Of a DNA stretch of 39,739 nucleotides, positions 10,566 to 19,539 are shown one piece after another. The position numbers were made by a program, and so were the translations under genes. How positions within the stretch are numbered: position 1 is the stretch's first letter; each line of letters begins with the position of its first letter. Under the pieces are notes generated by a model. The model ran no database searches. It was given only the letters and a program-made list of their open reading frames with translations, and had not been told where the DNA came from. The stretch is from Cyanobium sp. NIES-981 (GTDB taxonomy: Bacteria; Cyanobacteriota; Cyanobacteriia; PCC-6307; Cyanobiaceae): positions 1-39,739 of the forward strand of contig CAMDLO010000001.1 of NCBI GenBank assembly GCA_945901765.1, written 5' to 3'.

Positions 10566-10641
10566 CAGAGCCGACCATGACGGTCAGAGCCGGTCATGAC
10601 GGTCAGAGCCGGTCACCACGATCTGAGCCGGTCATCACGCT
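10566..10641. repeat. Four 19-bp tandem repeats downstream of ftsZ
   Basis: The units are at 10566-10584, 10585-10603, 10604-10622 and 10623-10641, with consensus CAGAGCCGGTCATGACGGT. Units 1-3 differ at few positions and unit 4 is the most diverged. The best-conserved core contains the palindrome GTCATGAC. The array ends 31 bp before the ftsZ stop codon. There is no spacer between units, so this is not a CRISPR. Confidence 0.85.
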
Positions 10642-10672
10642 TCAAATTGGCCGGACCAGGCATCCCGCTGAT

Positions 10673-11851
10673 TCAGTTGTCGCTGTCGCCGCCACGGGAC
10701 TGACGGTTGAGCAGGAACGGAGGAATCTTGGCACCACGCTCGTCGCCGGCGGGCGGCGTTGGCGTGGGCATGGAACCGTTGAAGGGGCTGGCAGCGAAGC
10801 TCGCGGCAGGCCGCTCATGGCGGTACGGAGCACCGCTGTCGAAGCCGGTGGCGATCACCGTGACGTGGATCTCACCTTCAAGTTTCTCGTCGACGACAGC
10901 GCCGACAATGATGTTCGCATCAGGATCAACCACGTCGTAGATCAACTCAGAGGCAGTGGTCATGTCCTCCAGGGTCATGTCCTTACCACCGCTGATATTG
11001 ATCACCACTCCCTTAGCCCCGTCGATGCGGGCCGACTCCAGCAGGGGGCTGGTCATGGCGGCCTGGGCAGCTTCGCTGGCCCGGCTGCGGCCCGAGCCCA
11101 CGCCAATCCCCAGCAGGGCGGTGCCGGCATCGGCCATCACCGACCGCACATCCGCGAAGTCGACGTTCACCAGGCCAGGCCTGGTGATGATGTCGGTGAT
11201 CCCTTTCACACCCATCCGCAGCACATCGTCGGCGGTCCGGAAGGCCTCGTTGAGCGGGGCACCGGCGATCGCGTCACGCAGCCGGTCGTTGGGAATGACG
11301 ATCAATGTGTCGACATGCTCGGCGAGGCGGGCGATGCCCTCCTCGGCCTGACGCATGCGCTTGCGCCCTTCGAACCCGAAGGGCTTGGTGACAATGCCCA
11401 CGGTGAGTGCGCCGACCTCCTTGGCCACCTCCGCCAGGATCGGGGCCGCACCCGTTCCGGTGCCACCACCCATACCGGCGGCAATGAAGACCAGATCGGA
11501 GCCCTGCAGGGTCTCCAGCAGTTCGTTGCGGGACTCCTCAGCCGCCTTCTGACCGATCACCGGGTTACCGCCGGCGCCAAGGCCGCGGGTGAGCTTCTGA
11601 CCAAGCTGGGTGCGGTTGGCAGCAGCCGACTGGATCAGGGCCTGGGCATCGGTGTTCAGGACCCGGTAGCCCACGCCCTGCAGGTCGGAGGCAATCATCC
11701 GGTTGACGGCATTGCTGCCGCCGCCACCAACACCGATCACCTCGATCCGGGCCGTCTGACTGGGAACGATGCCGGTGGAGGGGATCGAAATCTGGCTCAT
11801 GGATGGGGAATTCGGTGAGGCACCGTTGGCGATCGGGCCGTCAGTGCCCAT
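10673..11851 (-). CDS. ftsZ: Cell division protein FtsZ
   Basis: This tubulin-like GTPase forms the division ring. Numbered from the ATG at 11851, the nucleotide-binding glycine-rich loop [13 protein letters not shown] starts at about residue 40, the tubulin signature GGGTGTG is at 128-134, and the T7 synergy loop (NVDFADVR, D231) completes the active site of the next subunit. After a variable linker of about 40 residues, the C-terminal peptide IPPFLLNR for partner binding is intact. The start is uncertain: ATG 11851 gives 392 residues and ATG 11800 ([10 protein letters not shown]) gives 375. It is the last gene of the miaB-ddl-ftsQ run and is followed by a 19-bp repeat array. Confidence 0.97.
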   Translation of the reverse strand: MGTDGPIANGASPNSPSMSQISIPSTGIVPSQTARIEVIGVGGGGSNAVNRMIASDLQGVGYRVLNTDAQALIQSAAANRTQLGQKLTRGLGAGGNPVIGQKAAEESRNELLETLQGSDLVFIAAGMGGGTGTGAAPILAEVAKEVGALTVGIVTKPFGFEGRKRMRQAEEGIARLAEHVDTLIVIPNDRLRDAIAGAPLNEAFRTADDVLRMGVKGITDIITRPGLVNVDFADVRSVMADAGTALLGIGVGSGRSRASEAAQAAMTSPLLESARIDGAKGVVINISGGKDMTLEDMTTASELIYDVVDPDANIIVGAVVDEKLEGEIHVTVIATGFDSGAPYRHERPAASFAASPFNGSMPTPTPPAGDERGAKIPPFLLNRQSRGGDSDN

Positions 11852-11951
11852 GGTGCGTACTCGGCTCACATGCGGAGCATTATGTGGGGTAAGGCCCCCG
11901 TAGACCGTCCGAGTCTCACACGTTTGCGGGTTTGAGCACAGCGGGTGGGCC

Positions 11952-12791
11952 TCATGGCCTGCGCGCATCGACCGCCAGGGCTGGTGCGGCTCGGCCCGGC
12001 AGGGTCAGTTCCGGCTGCTCCGGATCACCCAGATCGATGCTCTGAGGCCGTCGCCCCCCCAGCTGAGCCGGCAGGGTGGCCACCAGATGACGCAGCACCT
12101 GCAGCCGCCGGCCCAGCTGGGCATCATTCGGGCCAAGCCGCACCGGGCCAAGACTGACGCTGTCCACCCACAGGCTTCCGGCCGGATCGATGCGGATGCG
12201 CTGCACATCGCTGCCGAGACTGCGGCTGGTCTGAACCGCCTGGGCAACGGCGGCCCGATGGCGGGGCTGCCAGCCCTGTACCAGCAGTGCATCGGCACCG
12301 GAGGCCCGTAAGGCCTGGCCCTGATGCCCGCCCATCCAGTTGCCCAGCCGATCGACATACCCCTGCTCCGGGCCGCGGGAGCCGCGGCGCTCAGCCCGGG
12401 CCACCGCCTCCCGATCCACCAGCGCCACCCGCAGCCGAGGGGGAGCCATCAACCGACTGACCTGCACATCCTCTACCGGCAGCGCCTCAGCCAGCTCTGC
12501 GGCGACGCGCCTGGGATCAAGACCGAGCAGCGGCTGGGGGAAGCGGATGCCCGCAGCCTTGATCACCTCCGCAGCCGTCACCAGCCGGCTGCCCTCCACC
12601 TCCACCTGGTCAGGGTCCTGCAGGGTCCAGCCCTGGCGCAACAGGCCATAACCCAGCCCACTGGCCAGGGCCAGCAGCACCAGCACCCGCCAGCCGTTGC
12701 GCAGCCTTTCCTGACGCTGCTGCTGGCGCAGCAGCCTGCGGCGTTCGGCCCCAGGCGGGAGAGGGCGTGCCGGCTCGCTCACAGCTCGCAT
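11952..12791 (-). CDS. ftsQ: Cell division protein FtsQ (POTRA domain)
   Basis: A bitopic membrane protein of the divisome that links early and late components. An Arg/Gln-rich cytoplasmic N-terminus is followed by one membrane helix (residues about 34-51), then a POTRA domain starting at [23 protein letters not shown] and a FtsQ-type beta domain ([17 protein letters not shown]). The length of 279 residues is typical for cyanobacteria. Its start overlaps the end of the preceding small membrane gene by 13 bp, which suggests coupling. ftsZ follows about 100 bp downstream. Confidence 0.9.
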   Translation of the reverse strand: MRAVSEPARPLPPGAERRRLLRQQQRQERLRNGWRVLVLLALASGLGYGLLRQGWTLQDPDQVEVEGSRLVTAAEVIKAAGIRFPQPLLGLDPRRVAAELAEALPVEDVQVSRLMAPPRLRVALVDREAVARAERRGSRGPEQGYVDRLGNWMGGHQGQALRASGADALLVQGWQPRHRAAVAQAVQTSRSLGSDVQRIRIDPAGSLWVDSVSLGPVRLGPNDAQLGRRLQVLRHLVATLPAQLGGRRPQSIDLGDPEQPELTLPGRAAPALAVDARRP

Positions 12792-13189
12792 CGGGAGCGG
12801 GCCATCAATTCGCCGATCCAGCGGCGCGCACGCTCCGCATCCGCGAAGGGGAGATCCTTCTGGAGCCCCCCACCAACCAGGCGCAGCCGGCAGGCTCCCT
12901 GAGACTCCTGGGTGAGCGGGGCCTCGCCGGAGCGCAGGGCCAACAGTTCCACCAGCTCCAGCTGTTTGATCACGAACTCGCCCTGGGGCTTGAGCGCACC
13001 CGCTTCAAAGGTGGCCCAGCTGAGCACGCCATCGCTGAGCCGGGCAGCCCCGCAGCTGTCGAGCTTGGCCAACTCGGCTCCATCCGCCCAGTCGCGGAAC
13101 AGGCGCTGACGCCGCCGCTCCAGCCAACCAAGGGAGGTGAGCAGCACAAACACCAGCAGCAGCGGCAACCAGGCGAGGCCGTGACTCAT
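12779..13189 (-). CDS. Conserved membrane-anchored protein between ddl and ftsQ (136 aa)
   Basis: I recognise the position (ddl - this gene - ftsQ) as one seen in picocyanobacteria, but not a domain. One N-terminal membrane segment (residues about 5-22) is followed by a soluble domain of about 105 residues with strand-like segments ([27 protein letters not shown]). Its ATG overlaps the ddl stop codon (ATGA) and its end overlaps the ftsQ start by 13 bp, so it is very likely translated with both. A role in division or the cell envelope is inference from context only. Confidence 0.75.
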   Translation of the reverse strand: MSHGLAWLPLLLVFVLLTSLGWLERRRQRLFRDWADGAELAKLDSCGAARLSDGVLSWATFEAGALKPQGEFVIKQLELVELLALRSGEAPLTQESQGACRLRLVGGGLQKDLPFADAERARRWIGELMARSRCEL

Positions 13190-14328
13190 GCCGTTGGCTC
13201 TCCGTCAGGGAGGTTCTGCCATTCTCCCGCCCCGCTGACCAGTTCGTGAACCAGTGCTTCGAGATCCACGCCGGAGGCAGCCCAGAGCATCGGATACATG
13301 CTCTGGCTGGTGAAACCCGGCAGCGTGTTGATCTCGTTGAGCCAGAGATCACCGCTGGCCTCGGAATAGAAGAAATCCACCCGGGCCAACCCCTGGGCGT
13401 GCACAGCCCGGCAGGCCGCGATGGCCATGGCCCGCGCCCGCTCGCTGATCGGGGCCGGCACCTGGGCCGGGATCACGGTGTGGCTTCTGCCCTCGCTGTA
13501 TTTGGTCTCGTAGTCGTACCAGTCGGCGTCGAAGCAGATCTCCCCCAGCACCGAAGCCTGCAGCGGGGCAGCACCACCGCCCTTCACCGCGCATTCCAGC
13601 TCACGGGCCGTGACTCCCTGCTCCACCACGATGCGGGGATCCAGGGCCGCAGCGGCTCTGAGCCCGGCCTCCAGCTCCGCGCGGCTGCGCGCCTTGCTGA
13701 TCCCCACCGAGGAACCCAGGTTGGCGGGCTTGACGAAGCAGGGGTAGCCGAGCTGCTGCTCCAGCCGCTCCAGCAGGGGCCCGGGATCGCTGCGGAGCTC
13801 GGCCGCATTCACACAGGCGTATGGCACCTGGGGCAGGCCGGCGGCGGCAAAGGCGGCCTTCATCGCCTGCTTGTCCATGCCAACGGCGGAACCGAGCACA
13901 CCGGAACCCACGAAAGGCACCTGCATCAGGGTGAACAGCCCCTGGATCGTGCCGTCCTCGCCATTGGGGCCATGCAGCACCGGGAACCACACCGCCACCT
14001 CCCGGGCGCCTGCCGGAAAGCCGCTCAGACCGCGGCTGCCGCAGGACAGCCCAGCCTGCTGGAGGGCGGCGGCAAGCTGCTCGGGGCTGGCCGGTGTGGC
14101 CTGGCTGAGCACCGCATCGGCCAGCGCAGGGCCCCACCAGCGGCCCTCGGTGTCGATGTAGAAACAGGTGGTGGTGTAGCGACTGGCATTGGCACCGCTG
14201 CGCAGGCCCCGCAGCACCGTGGCGGCCGAGCGAATCGAGACCGCATGCTCACCGGAGGCCCCGCCGAAGACCAGGCCGACGCGAACGGGACCAGGGTTGG
14301 CGGGGGCGGTGGGGGAAACCTCAGGCAT
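13186..14328 (-). CDS. ddl: D-alanine--D-alanine ligase Ddl
   Basis: An ATP-grasp enzyme that makes the D-Ala-D-Ala dipeptide of peptidoglycan. Family motifs are [49 protein letters not shown], the ATP-binding [14 protein letters not shown] and the C-terminal Mg site [18 protein letters not shown]. At 380 residues it is at the long end of the family because of an insert (about 75-110, [16 protein letters not shown]) also seen in other cyanobacterial Ddl. The product is used by MurF, which is not in the window. MurE, encoded at 34609, acts just before. Confidence 0.96.
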   Translation of the reverse strand: MPEVSPTAPANPGPVRVGLVFGGASGEHAVSIRSAATVLRGLRSGANASRYTTTCFYIDTEGRWWGPALADAVLSQATPASPEQLAAALQQAGLSCGSRGLSGFPAGAREVAVWFPVLHGPNGEDGTIQGLFTLMQVPFVGSGVLGSAVGMDKQAMKAAFAAAGLPQVPYACVNAAELRSDPGPLLERLEQQLGYPCFVKPANLGSSVGISKARSRAELEAGLRAAAALDPRIVVEQGVTARELECAVKGGGAAPLQASVLGEICFDADWYDYETKYSEGRSHTVIPAQVPAPISERARAMAIAACRAVHAQGLARVDFFYSEASGDLWLNEINTLPGFTSQSMYPMLWAASGVDLEALVHELVSGAGEWQNLPDGEPTA

Positions 14329-14369
14329 CGGGCCGCTGGCAGACCGCCGGTGAACGGTCCGGGCAAAAC

Positions 14370-15800
14370 TCAGGCCAGTTTGCCGCTCAGGGAGAAGGCG
14401 CGCACCTCCTCGATCCGCACGTTCACATGATCCCCCGGCTGGATGGGCGTACCGTCGGGCCGCTCGCCAGGAAAAAACGTGAGCCGGTTGGTGCGGGTGC
14501 GCCCCATCACCTGGGCGGGGTCCCTGGGGTTGGTGCCCTCCACCAGCACCTGTTCCGTGCGGCCGGCGTAGCGGGCGCTGCGCTCCCTGGCGACCCGCTC
14601 CACCAGGGCGTTGAGCTCACGCAGGCGCTCCACCTTCACGTCCTCCGGCAACTGGTCCGGCCAGTCGGCGGCAGGGGTGTTGGGCCGGGGCGAGTAGGCG
14701 GCGGTGTTCACCTGGTCGAAGCCGATCTCCTCGATCAACGCCAGGGTGCGGCGGTACTGGGCGTCGGTTTCCCCCGGGAAGGCCACGATCACATCGGCGC
14801 TGATCGCCGCGTCGGGCATGCGCTCACGGATGCGATCCATGATGCGGCGGTAGCGGTCCACCGTGTAACCGCGGGCCATCGCCTTGAGCACGGCGTCGTC
14901 GCCGCTCTGGAAGGGGATGTGGAAGTGCTCACACAGCTTGGGCAGATCGGCGCAGGTATCGATCAGGCGCTCGGTGAAGTAGCGGGGGTGGCTGGTGGCG
15001 AAGCGGATCCGCTCGATGCCCGCCACGTCGTGGACGAACTGCAGCAGGTCGGTCAGGGTATGGGCACGGCGGCCCTCCGGGGTAATGCCGGGCAGGTCGC
15101 GGCCGTAGGCGTCGATGTTCTGGCCCAGCAGGGTGATTTCCTTGAACCCCTGCGCAGCGAGCCCCTCCATTTCGAGCTTGATGGCTTCGGGCAGACGGGA
15201 TTGCTCCTTGCCGCGCACCGAGGGCACCACGCAGTAGGTGCAGCGCTCATTGCAGCCGTAGATCACATTCACCCAGGCGCACACCTGGGAATCCCGGCGG
15301 GCGGTGGTGATGTCCTCAAGGATGTGGTGCTCCTCGGTGGCCACCACCTGCTGCCCCTGCTCCACCCTGGCCAGCAGCAGATCCAGGCGGTTGGCGTGCT
15401 GGGGGCCCATCACCAGATCCAGCTCGGGCACCCGCCGCAGCAGGGATTCGCCCTCCTGCTGGGCGACGCAGCCGGCCACCACCAGGGTGAGATGGGGGTT
15501 GGTGCGCTTGCGCTGGGCCTGGCGGCCCAGGTAGCTGTACACCTTCTGTTCGGCGTTATCGCGGATCGTGCAGGTGTTGTAGAGCACCAGATCAGCGCTG
15601 TGCTCGTCCTCGCCGGGTCGATAGCCCATGGCCTCCAGAATTCCGGCCATGCGCTCGGAATCCGCCTTGTTCATCTGGCAGCCGAAGGTGGTGATCCAGT
15701 AGCTGCCACGCCCGTTCTCCGCCCGAGGGGCGTTGGGAGCGGGGCTGGCCGTGCTGCAGGCCTGGGAAAGGGTCGCCGTCATCCCTTCAGTTTCGGCCAT
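14370..15800 (-). CDS. miaB: tRNA-2-methylthio-N6-dimethylallyladenosine synthase MiaB
   Basis: A radical SAM methylthiotransferase that acts on i6A37 of tRNAs reading UNN codons, including tRNA-Leu(CAA), whose gene is in this window. Domains in order are the N-terminal UPF0004 domain ([38 protein letters not shown], three Cys for one cluster), the radical SAM motif ([12 protein letters not shown], CxxxCxxC) and a C-terminal TRAM domain (from about QVLVEGTNP). The start is chosen at the ATG at 15800 ([11 protein letters not shown]); ATG 15782 is also possible. The frame continues further upstream, but that part would reach toward the divergent epimerase. It is the first gene of the ddl-ftsZ run. 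Confidence 0.95.
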   Translation of the reverse strand: MAETEGMTATLSQACSTASPAPNAPRAENGRGSYWITTFGCQMNKADSERMAGILEAMGYRPGEDEHSADLVLYNTCTIRDNAEQKVYSYLGRQAQRKRTNPHLTLVVAGCVAQQEGESLLRRVPELDLVMGPQHANRLDLLLARVEQGQQVVATEEHHILEDITTARRDSQVCAWVNVIYGCNERCTYCVVPSVRGKEQSRLPEAIKLEMEGLAAQGFKEITLLGQNIDAYGRDLPGITPEGRRAHTLTDLLQFVHDVAGIERIRFATSHPRYFTERLIDTCADLPKLCEHFHIPFQSGDDAVLKAMARGYTVDRYRRIMDRIRERMPDAAISADVIVAFPGETDAQYRRTLALIEEIGFDQVNTAAYSPRPNTPAADWPDQLPEDVKVERLRELNALVERVARERSARYAGRTEQVLVEGTNPRDPAQVMGRTRTNRLTFFPGERPDGTPIQPGDHVNVRIEEVRAFSLSGKLA

Positions 15801-15898
15801 GGCCAGACCCGGCTGTTGCCTGGCCAATGCCTGCTCCCTGGCCAGACGCTGACGCTGGCACGAAGCCATGCCAGTTTGAGTGCAGCGCCCCCGCTTCG

Positions 15899-17023
15899 AT
15901 GCGCCTGCGCCTGCGCCGCTTCCCGCTCACCAAGGCCGTGCCCCTGGCCATCAGCCGCGGCACCACCGGCGCTGTGGAGCATCTGCAGGTGAGCATCGAG
16001 CACGGCGGCGTCACAGGTCATGGCGAAACCGGCGGCTTCGACACCGGCCATCGCACCTACGCCACCGACGCCATCGCCGCCGAGCTGCAGGCCCTGGTCC
16101 CGCCGCTGGAGCCCCTGGCGCCGGAACCCCTCCAGGCCATCGAACCTCTGCTGGCCGAACTCAGCCCACCGGCGCGCTGCGGCCTGGATCTGGCGCTGCA
16201 CGACTGGTGGGGCCAGCGGTTAGGGGAGCCCCTGCATCGGCTCTGGGGGCTGGATCCGGGGGCCTGTGCCGCCACCAGCGTCACCCTCGGGCTGGGGGAG
16301 CCCGCGGCGGTGCTGGCGCGGCTCGAGCGCTGGTGGCAGCAGCTGCCCGCCACCCGCATCAAGCTCAAGCTCGGCAGTCCCGACGGCCTCGCCCACGACC
16401 TGGCCCTGCTGGAGGTGGTGGCCGCCGCCCTCGAGCAGCGCCGCCAGGCCACCGGCGCGGCCTGCGAGCTGCAGGTGGATGCCAACGGCGGCTGGGATCT
16501 CGATGCCGCCCAGGCGATGCTGGAGCCGCTGGCCCGCGCCGGGGTGGTGCTGCTGGAGCAGCCCCTGGCGCCCCAGGCCGATGCCGCCGCGGACACGGCC
16601 GGATTCGCCACCCTCCATCCCCACTGCCCCATCCCCTTGGTGGCTGACGAAAGCTGCTGGGATCTGGCCGATCTGCTGCGGCTCGCCCCCCACGTGGATG
16701 GCATCAACATCAAGCTGCTCAAGAGCGGCGGCCTCGGCGAGGCCCTGTTGATGGCGCGCACAGCCCGGCGCCTGGGGCTGGGGGTGATGCTGGGCTGCTA
16801 CTCCGATGGCGCCCTGCTCAACGGTGCCGCGGCCCAGCTGCTGCCGCTGGTGCGCTGGCCCGATCTCGACAGCCATCTCAATCTGATCGACGACCCCTTT
16901 GTGGGGCTGGAGCGGCGCGGCGACGTGGTGCAACCGCCGGCGGCGGCGGGGATCGGCGTGCGGCCAGGACCGGACTGGGCAGCTGAAACGCGTTCAACAG
17001 CGCTGGAGGTGAACGGATGCTGA
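15899..17023 (+). CDS. dgcA: Enolase-superfamily racemase/epimerase, DgcA-like (N-acetyl-D-glutamate racemase or L-Ala-D/L-Glu epimerase)
   Basis: A member of the mandelate racemase / muconate lactonising group, dipeptide epimerase branch. The catalytic Lys pair is visible: RIKLKLG (K155, K157) and [10 protein letters not shown] (K272). The Mg ligands are D194 (QVDANGGWD), E220 (LLEQPL) and D250 (VADES). Length (374) is normal. It overlaps the downstream DUF1611 gene by 7 bp. Alone it would be called an Ala-Glu epimerase. Coupled to a DUF1611 protein it matches the DgcA-DgcN pair, in which DgcN N-acetylates D-glutamate and DgcA racemises the product. Which activity applies cannot be settled from sequence. 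The start [13 protein letters not shown] at 15899 is the usual one for the family. Confidence 0.85.
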   Translation: MRLRLRRFPLTKAVPLAISRGTTGAVEHLQVSIEHGGVTGHGETGGFDTGHRTYATDAIAAELQALVPPLEPLAPEPLQAIEPLLAELSPPARCGLDLALHDWWGQRLGEPLHRLWGLDPGACAATSVTLGLGEPAAVLARLERWWQQLPATRIKLKLGSPDGLAHDLALLEVVAAALEQRRQATGAACELQVDANGGWDLDAAQAMLEPLARAGVVLLEQPLAPQADAAADTAGFATLHPHCPIPLVADESCWDLADLLRLAPHVDGINIKLLKSGGLGEALLMARTARRLGLGVMLGCYSDGALLNGAAAQLLPLVRWPDLDSHLNLIDDPFVGLERRGDVVQPPAAAGIGVRPGPDWAAETRSTALEVNGC

Positions 17024-18069
17024 AACCCGAACACCGGGTGGTGCTGCTCCAGCACGGCGGTCTGGCCGACCTCTCCGGCAAGACCGGCCTCACCCTGCTG
17101 CGCTACCGGCGCGGGCCGGTGGTGGCGGTGGTGGATCCAACCCAGGCCGGCCGCAGCCTGCGGGCGGTGTGCGGCATCGAGCGGGACGTGCCGGTGGTGG
17201 GCTCGCTGGCCGAAGCTCTGGCCTACGGGCCCGAGGTGGCGGTGGTGGGGCTGGCCCCTTCCGGCGGCCGGCTGCCCGAGCCCGTACGTGCCGATCTGGC
17301 GGCGGCGCTGCGGGCAGGCCTGAGCGTGGCCAGCGGCCTGCACAGCCGCATCGGCGACGACCCCGAGCTGGCGCCCCTGCGCCGGGATCCCGCCTGGATC
17401 TGGGACCTGCGCCGCGAGCCTGAGGGGCTGGTGGTGGCGGCGGCGCGGGCGGCGGCCCTGCCCTGCCGGCGGCTGCTGGCGGTGGGCTCCGACATGGCCG
17501 TGGGCAAGATGAGCGCCTGTCTGGAGCTGGCGGCGGCAGCGGGGCGCCAGGGCCTCGCCGCCCGCTTCGTGGGCACGGGCCAGGCCGGCATCCTGATCAG
17601 CGGCCAGGGGGTGGCTCTCGATGCGGTGCGGGTGGATTACGCCGCCGGCGCCGTGGAGGCGGCGGTGCTGGCGGCTGGCGCCGATCTGGGAGCCGATGGC
17701 CTGCTGCTGGTGGAGGGCCAGGGATCGCTGGCCCATCCCGGCTCCACCGCCACCCTGCCCCTGATCCGCGGCAGCCAGCCCACCGCGCTGCTGCTGGTGC
17801 ACCGGGCCGGCCAACGGCACATCAAGGGACTGCCGGAGCTGCCGATCCCCCCCCTGCCCGAACTGATCACGGCGGTGGAGGCCGTGGCGGCCCTGGGCAG
17901 GCCCGATGGGCTGCGGCCGCGGGTCAAGGCGGTGGCACTGAACACCGGCCATCTGGACGAAACAGCCGCGAGCGCCGCCATCGCCGGCGTGGCCGCAGAC
18001 ACCGGCCTGCCCTGCACCGATGTGGTGCGGGGCGGGGCGGAGTCCCTGCTGGCAGCCCTGATTCCCTGA
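17017..18069 (+). CDS. dgcN: DUF1611 protein, DgcN-like (putative D-glutamate N-acetyltransferase)
   Basis: A DUF1611 family protein of 350 residues. The N-terminal Rossmann-like domain (residues 1-150) carries VVAVVDPTQAG and VVGLAPSGGRLP. The C-terminal P-loop-like domain has GSDMAVGKMSACLEL (from residue 157), then DGLLLVEGQGSLAHPG and GLRPRVKAVALNTGHLDE. DUF1611 proteins paired with a dipeptide-epimerase homologue are known as DgcN, an acetyl-CoA-dependent D-glutamate N-acetyltransferase. The transfer of that function here rests on the gene pair and has not been tested. The start overlaps the epimerase stop by 7 bp, so the two are translationally coupled. Confidence 0.85.
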   Translation: MLKPEHRVVLLQHGGLADLSGKTGLTLLRYRRGPVVAVVDPTQAGRSLRAVCGIERDVPVVGSLAEALAYGPEVAVVGLAPSGGRLPEPVRADLAAALRAGLSVASGLHSRIGDDPELAPLRRDPAWIWDLRREPEGLVVAAARAAALPCRRLLAVGSDMAVGKMSACLELAAAAGRQGLAARFVGTGQAGILISGQGVALDAVRVDYAAGAVEAAVLAAGADLGADGLLLVEGQGSLAHPGSTATLPLIRGSQPTALLLVHRAGQRHIKGLPELPIPPLPELITAVEAVAALGRPDGLRPRVKAVALNTGHLDETAASAAIAGVAADTGLPCTDVVRGGAESLLAALIP

Positions 18070-18174
18070 TCCCCTGCCCGGCTCAGGGAGACCGCTGACC
18101 CGAGCCAGCCACGGTTCTGGACCGCACCCCCCCTGCAGCGATGCCTGCCGCCAGCCAGGGTCTTCTGCAAAAGA

Positions 18175-19383
18175 ATGGCGCCGCCCATGGACATAGCCAA
18201 GGCAGCAAGGACATCCAGCCCCCAGGAGGTGGTTGTTCTGGACTGGAAAACAGCCACAAAAACTGTGCTCAACGGCAGGGGCGCCTGGTTCAACGGAGGA
18301 CGGCCCACCCAGCTGGTGATTCAATCCACATTCAGCAAAGGGGAATGGAAACGCCCCCGAAACTTCACGTTCAAGAACTGGAAACTCAACGGTTCAATCC
18401 GGATTCTCGGTGTCGGCTCAAGCGCCTCCAATGCCGTCAAGCAATCGTCCTTCCGGCTGGGCCACAGCGAGCGACTGCAGGCAGCCGCCCCCACAGGCAT
18501 CACCCTCGCCAACCTGACGATCAAGGCCGAGGGGAAAATCCCCTTGATCGTTGGGCCAGGCGCAACCAAGGTGAGCCTGCGTGACTCAACGATCTCCGGC
18601 TACAGCCAGAGCGTGGCTGTCTATCTCGATGCTGAAAGCGCCGAAAATGCGATCGAAAACAACATCTTCACCATCAAAGCCGACCGCGAACTGATCGCCG
18701 TTGACGGCTCCAGCGGCAATCTGATCAGCGGCAACACTTTCACAACCCTCCCCTGGGGAGGCGTGTACGTGTACAGGAATTGTGGGGAACGCGGAGTCGT
18801 GCGCCATCAGAAACCAACCAACAACACCATCAGCGACAACATCTTCAACCTCAACAGCCTGAAAAGCTACTGGGAGAAAAACCCAAAAAACGGCCGCCAG
18901 CTCGAGTATCGATACGGAATCTGGCTCGGCTCAAGAGAAGGTTCACGAGCCCCGAATTACTGCAATGAAGACAAAGGCTACCCATTCGGCAGCAGCAAAT
19001 CCAATCGAGATTTTGCCAATGACAACATCATCAGCGGCAACCGCCGCATTGGATCAAGCAAGGGCTTCCTGCTCGAGATCAACGAGGACCTCGGAATCGG
19101 CGGTTACAACAAATTTATCAAAAATAATGGCAAAAACAATCAAATCAAGGCGAATCAGTCCCTGAACAGCAGCGATTTTGCCTCTGCCAACAAACGCCTG
19201 CCAGCACTGCAGCAAGCCCCAACCGACCCACCTCAGCTGACGCCCCGAGGCGCATCGATCACGGCGATCAATCCTGGCGCCTTGGCACCGAGCTGCGACT
19301 GCAGCCTGGGGGCCGGCAACGGCCTGATGATGCCAGGAAGAATGGTGCCTGGGCCCACGGGGGCAACGGAACCGCAGCTATAA
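18175..19383 (+). CDS. Right-handed parallel beta-helix protein, no signal peptide seen
   Basis: Asn-rich repeating strands such as NAIENNIFTIK, NLISGNTFTT, NTISDNIFNLN and NDNIISGN (residues about 158-290) are typical of a parallel beta-helix of the pectate-lyase or surface-protein kind. The N-terminal part (VVVLDWKTA, GRGAWFNGG) and the segment YRNCGERGVVRHQ look like a conserved family core. No signal peptide precedes it. The ATG at 18175 follows an in-frame region open back to the dgcN stop at 18069, also without an export signal. Base composition is visibly AT-richer than its neighbours (for example 19110-19150). No catalytic residues are identified. It may be a 5'-truncated copy of a secreted protein. 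Confidence 0.8.
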   Translation: MAPPMDIAKAARTSSPQEVVVLDWKTATKTVLNGRGAWFNGGRPTQLVIQSTFSKGEWKRPRNFTFKNWKLNGSIRILGVGSSASNAVKQSSFRLGHSERLQAAAPTGITLANLTIKAEGKIPLIVGPGATKVSLRDSTISGYSQSVAVYLDAESAENAIENNIFTIKADRELIAVDGSSGNLISGNTFTTLPWGGVYVYRNCGERGVVRHQKPTNNTISDNIFNLNSLKSYWEKNPKNGRQLEYRYGIWLGSREGSRAPNYCNEDKGYPFGSSKSNRDFANDNIISGNRRIGSSKGFLLEINEDLGIGGYNKFIKNNGKNNQIKANQSLNSSDFASANKRLPALQQAPTDPPQLTPRGASITAINPGALAPSCDCSLGAGNGLMMPGRMVPGPTGATEPQL

Positions 19384-19415
19384 AAATTCCCCCGGAAACG
19401 AAGGCTCCCGAGGGG
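19382..19415 (-). terminator. Probable rho-independent terminator of tRNA-His
   Basis: Read on the minus strand after the tRNA, CCCCTCGGGA pairs imperfectly with TTTCCGGGGG across a short loop, followed by AATTTTTA. The T run corresponds to 19382-19386. The hairpin covers the last bases and stop codon of the convergent beta-helix gene. One mismatch and several G-T pairs make it moderate in quality. Confidence 0.5.
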
Positions 19416-19423
19416 TTTCTCAG

Positions 19424-19497
19424 GGCGAGCGAGGGGACTTGAACCCCCGAATGGCGGCGCCACAAGCCGCTGCCTTAACCACTTGGCTACGCCCGCC
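19424..19497 (-). tRNA. tRNA-His (GTG)
   Basis: A cloverleaf can be drawn fully. The acceptor GCGGGCG pairs with CGCTCGC. The D arm is GCC...GGC. The anticodon stem GCGGC/GCCGC encloses loop TTGTGGC with anticodon GTG. The T arm is GGGGG-TTCAAGT-CCCCT. The extra G at -1 and C at 73, specific to tRNA-His, are both present. CCA is not encoded. It is a single-copy-type housekeeping tRNA, with its 3' end 41 bp from the end of the beta-helix gene. Confidence 0.96.
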
Positions 19498-19539
19498 GTG
19501 GTGCGGTGCCAATGTACCAACGCACGATCCCCACCAGGC

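Larger units (their letters stand above)
10279..10672. other. Gene-free interval between SRP RNA and ftsZ
   Basis: About 394 bp with no credible coding sequence. The short open frames here are cut by repeats and lack family resemblance. The interval carries three distinct tandem-repeat arrays (10321-10360, 10412-10445, 10566-10641). I see no clear rho-independent terminator for ftsZ, and the repeat array occupies the place where one would be expected. Confidence 0.7.

Noticed and set aside
10566-10641. CRISPR array
   Set aside because: The 19-bp units are directly adjacent without spacers, and no cas genes are nearby.
10566-10641. Replication origin with iterons
   Set aside because: No DnaA boxes, AT-rich unwinding element or dnaA/dnaN are seen near the repeats.
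11851-11951. Promoter for ftsZ (CATAAT near 11880 on the minus strand)
   Set aside because: No -35 element at a fitting distance, so it is not listed as a feature.
16798-18324. Long minus-strand open frame (508 codons) opposite dgcN and the end of dgcA
   Set aside because: It has no recognisable domain and covers two well-supported plus-strand genes.
18175-19497. Complete genomic island inserted at tRNA-His
   Set aside because: No integrase, no second copy of the tRNA 3' end and only one candidate gene. Only the possibility of a remnant is kept as a finding.
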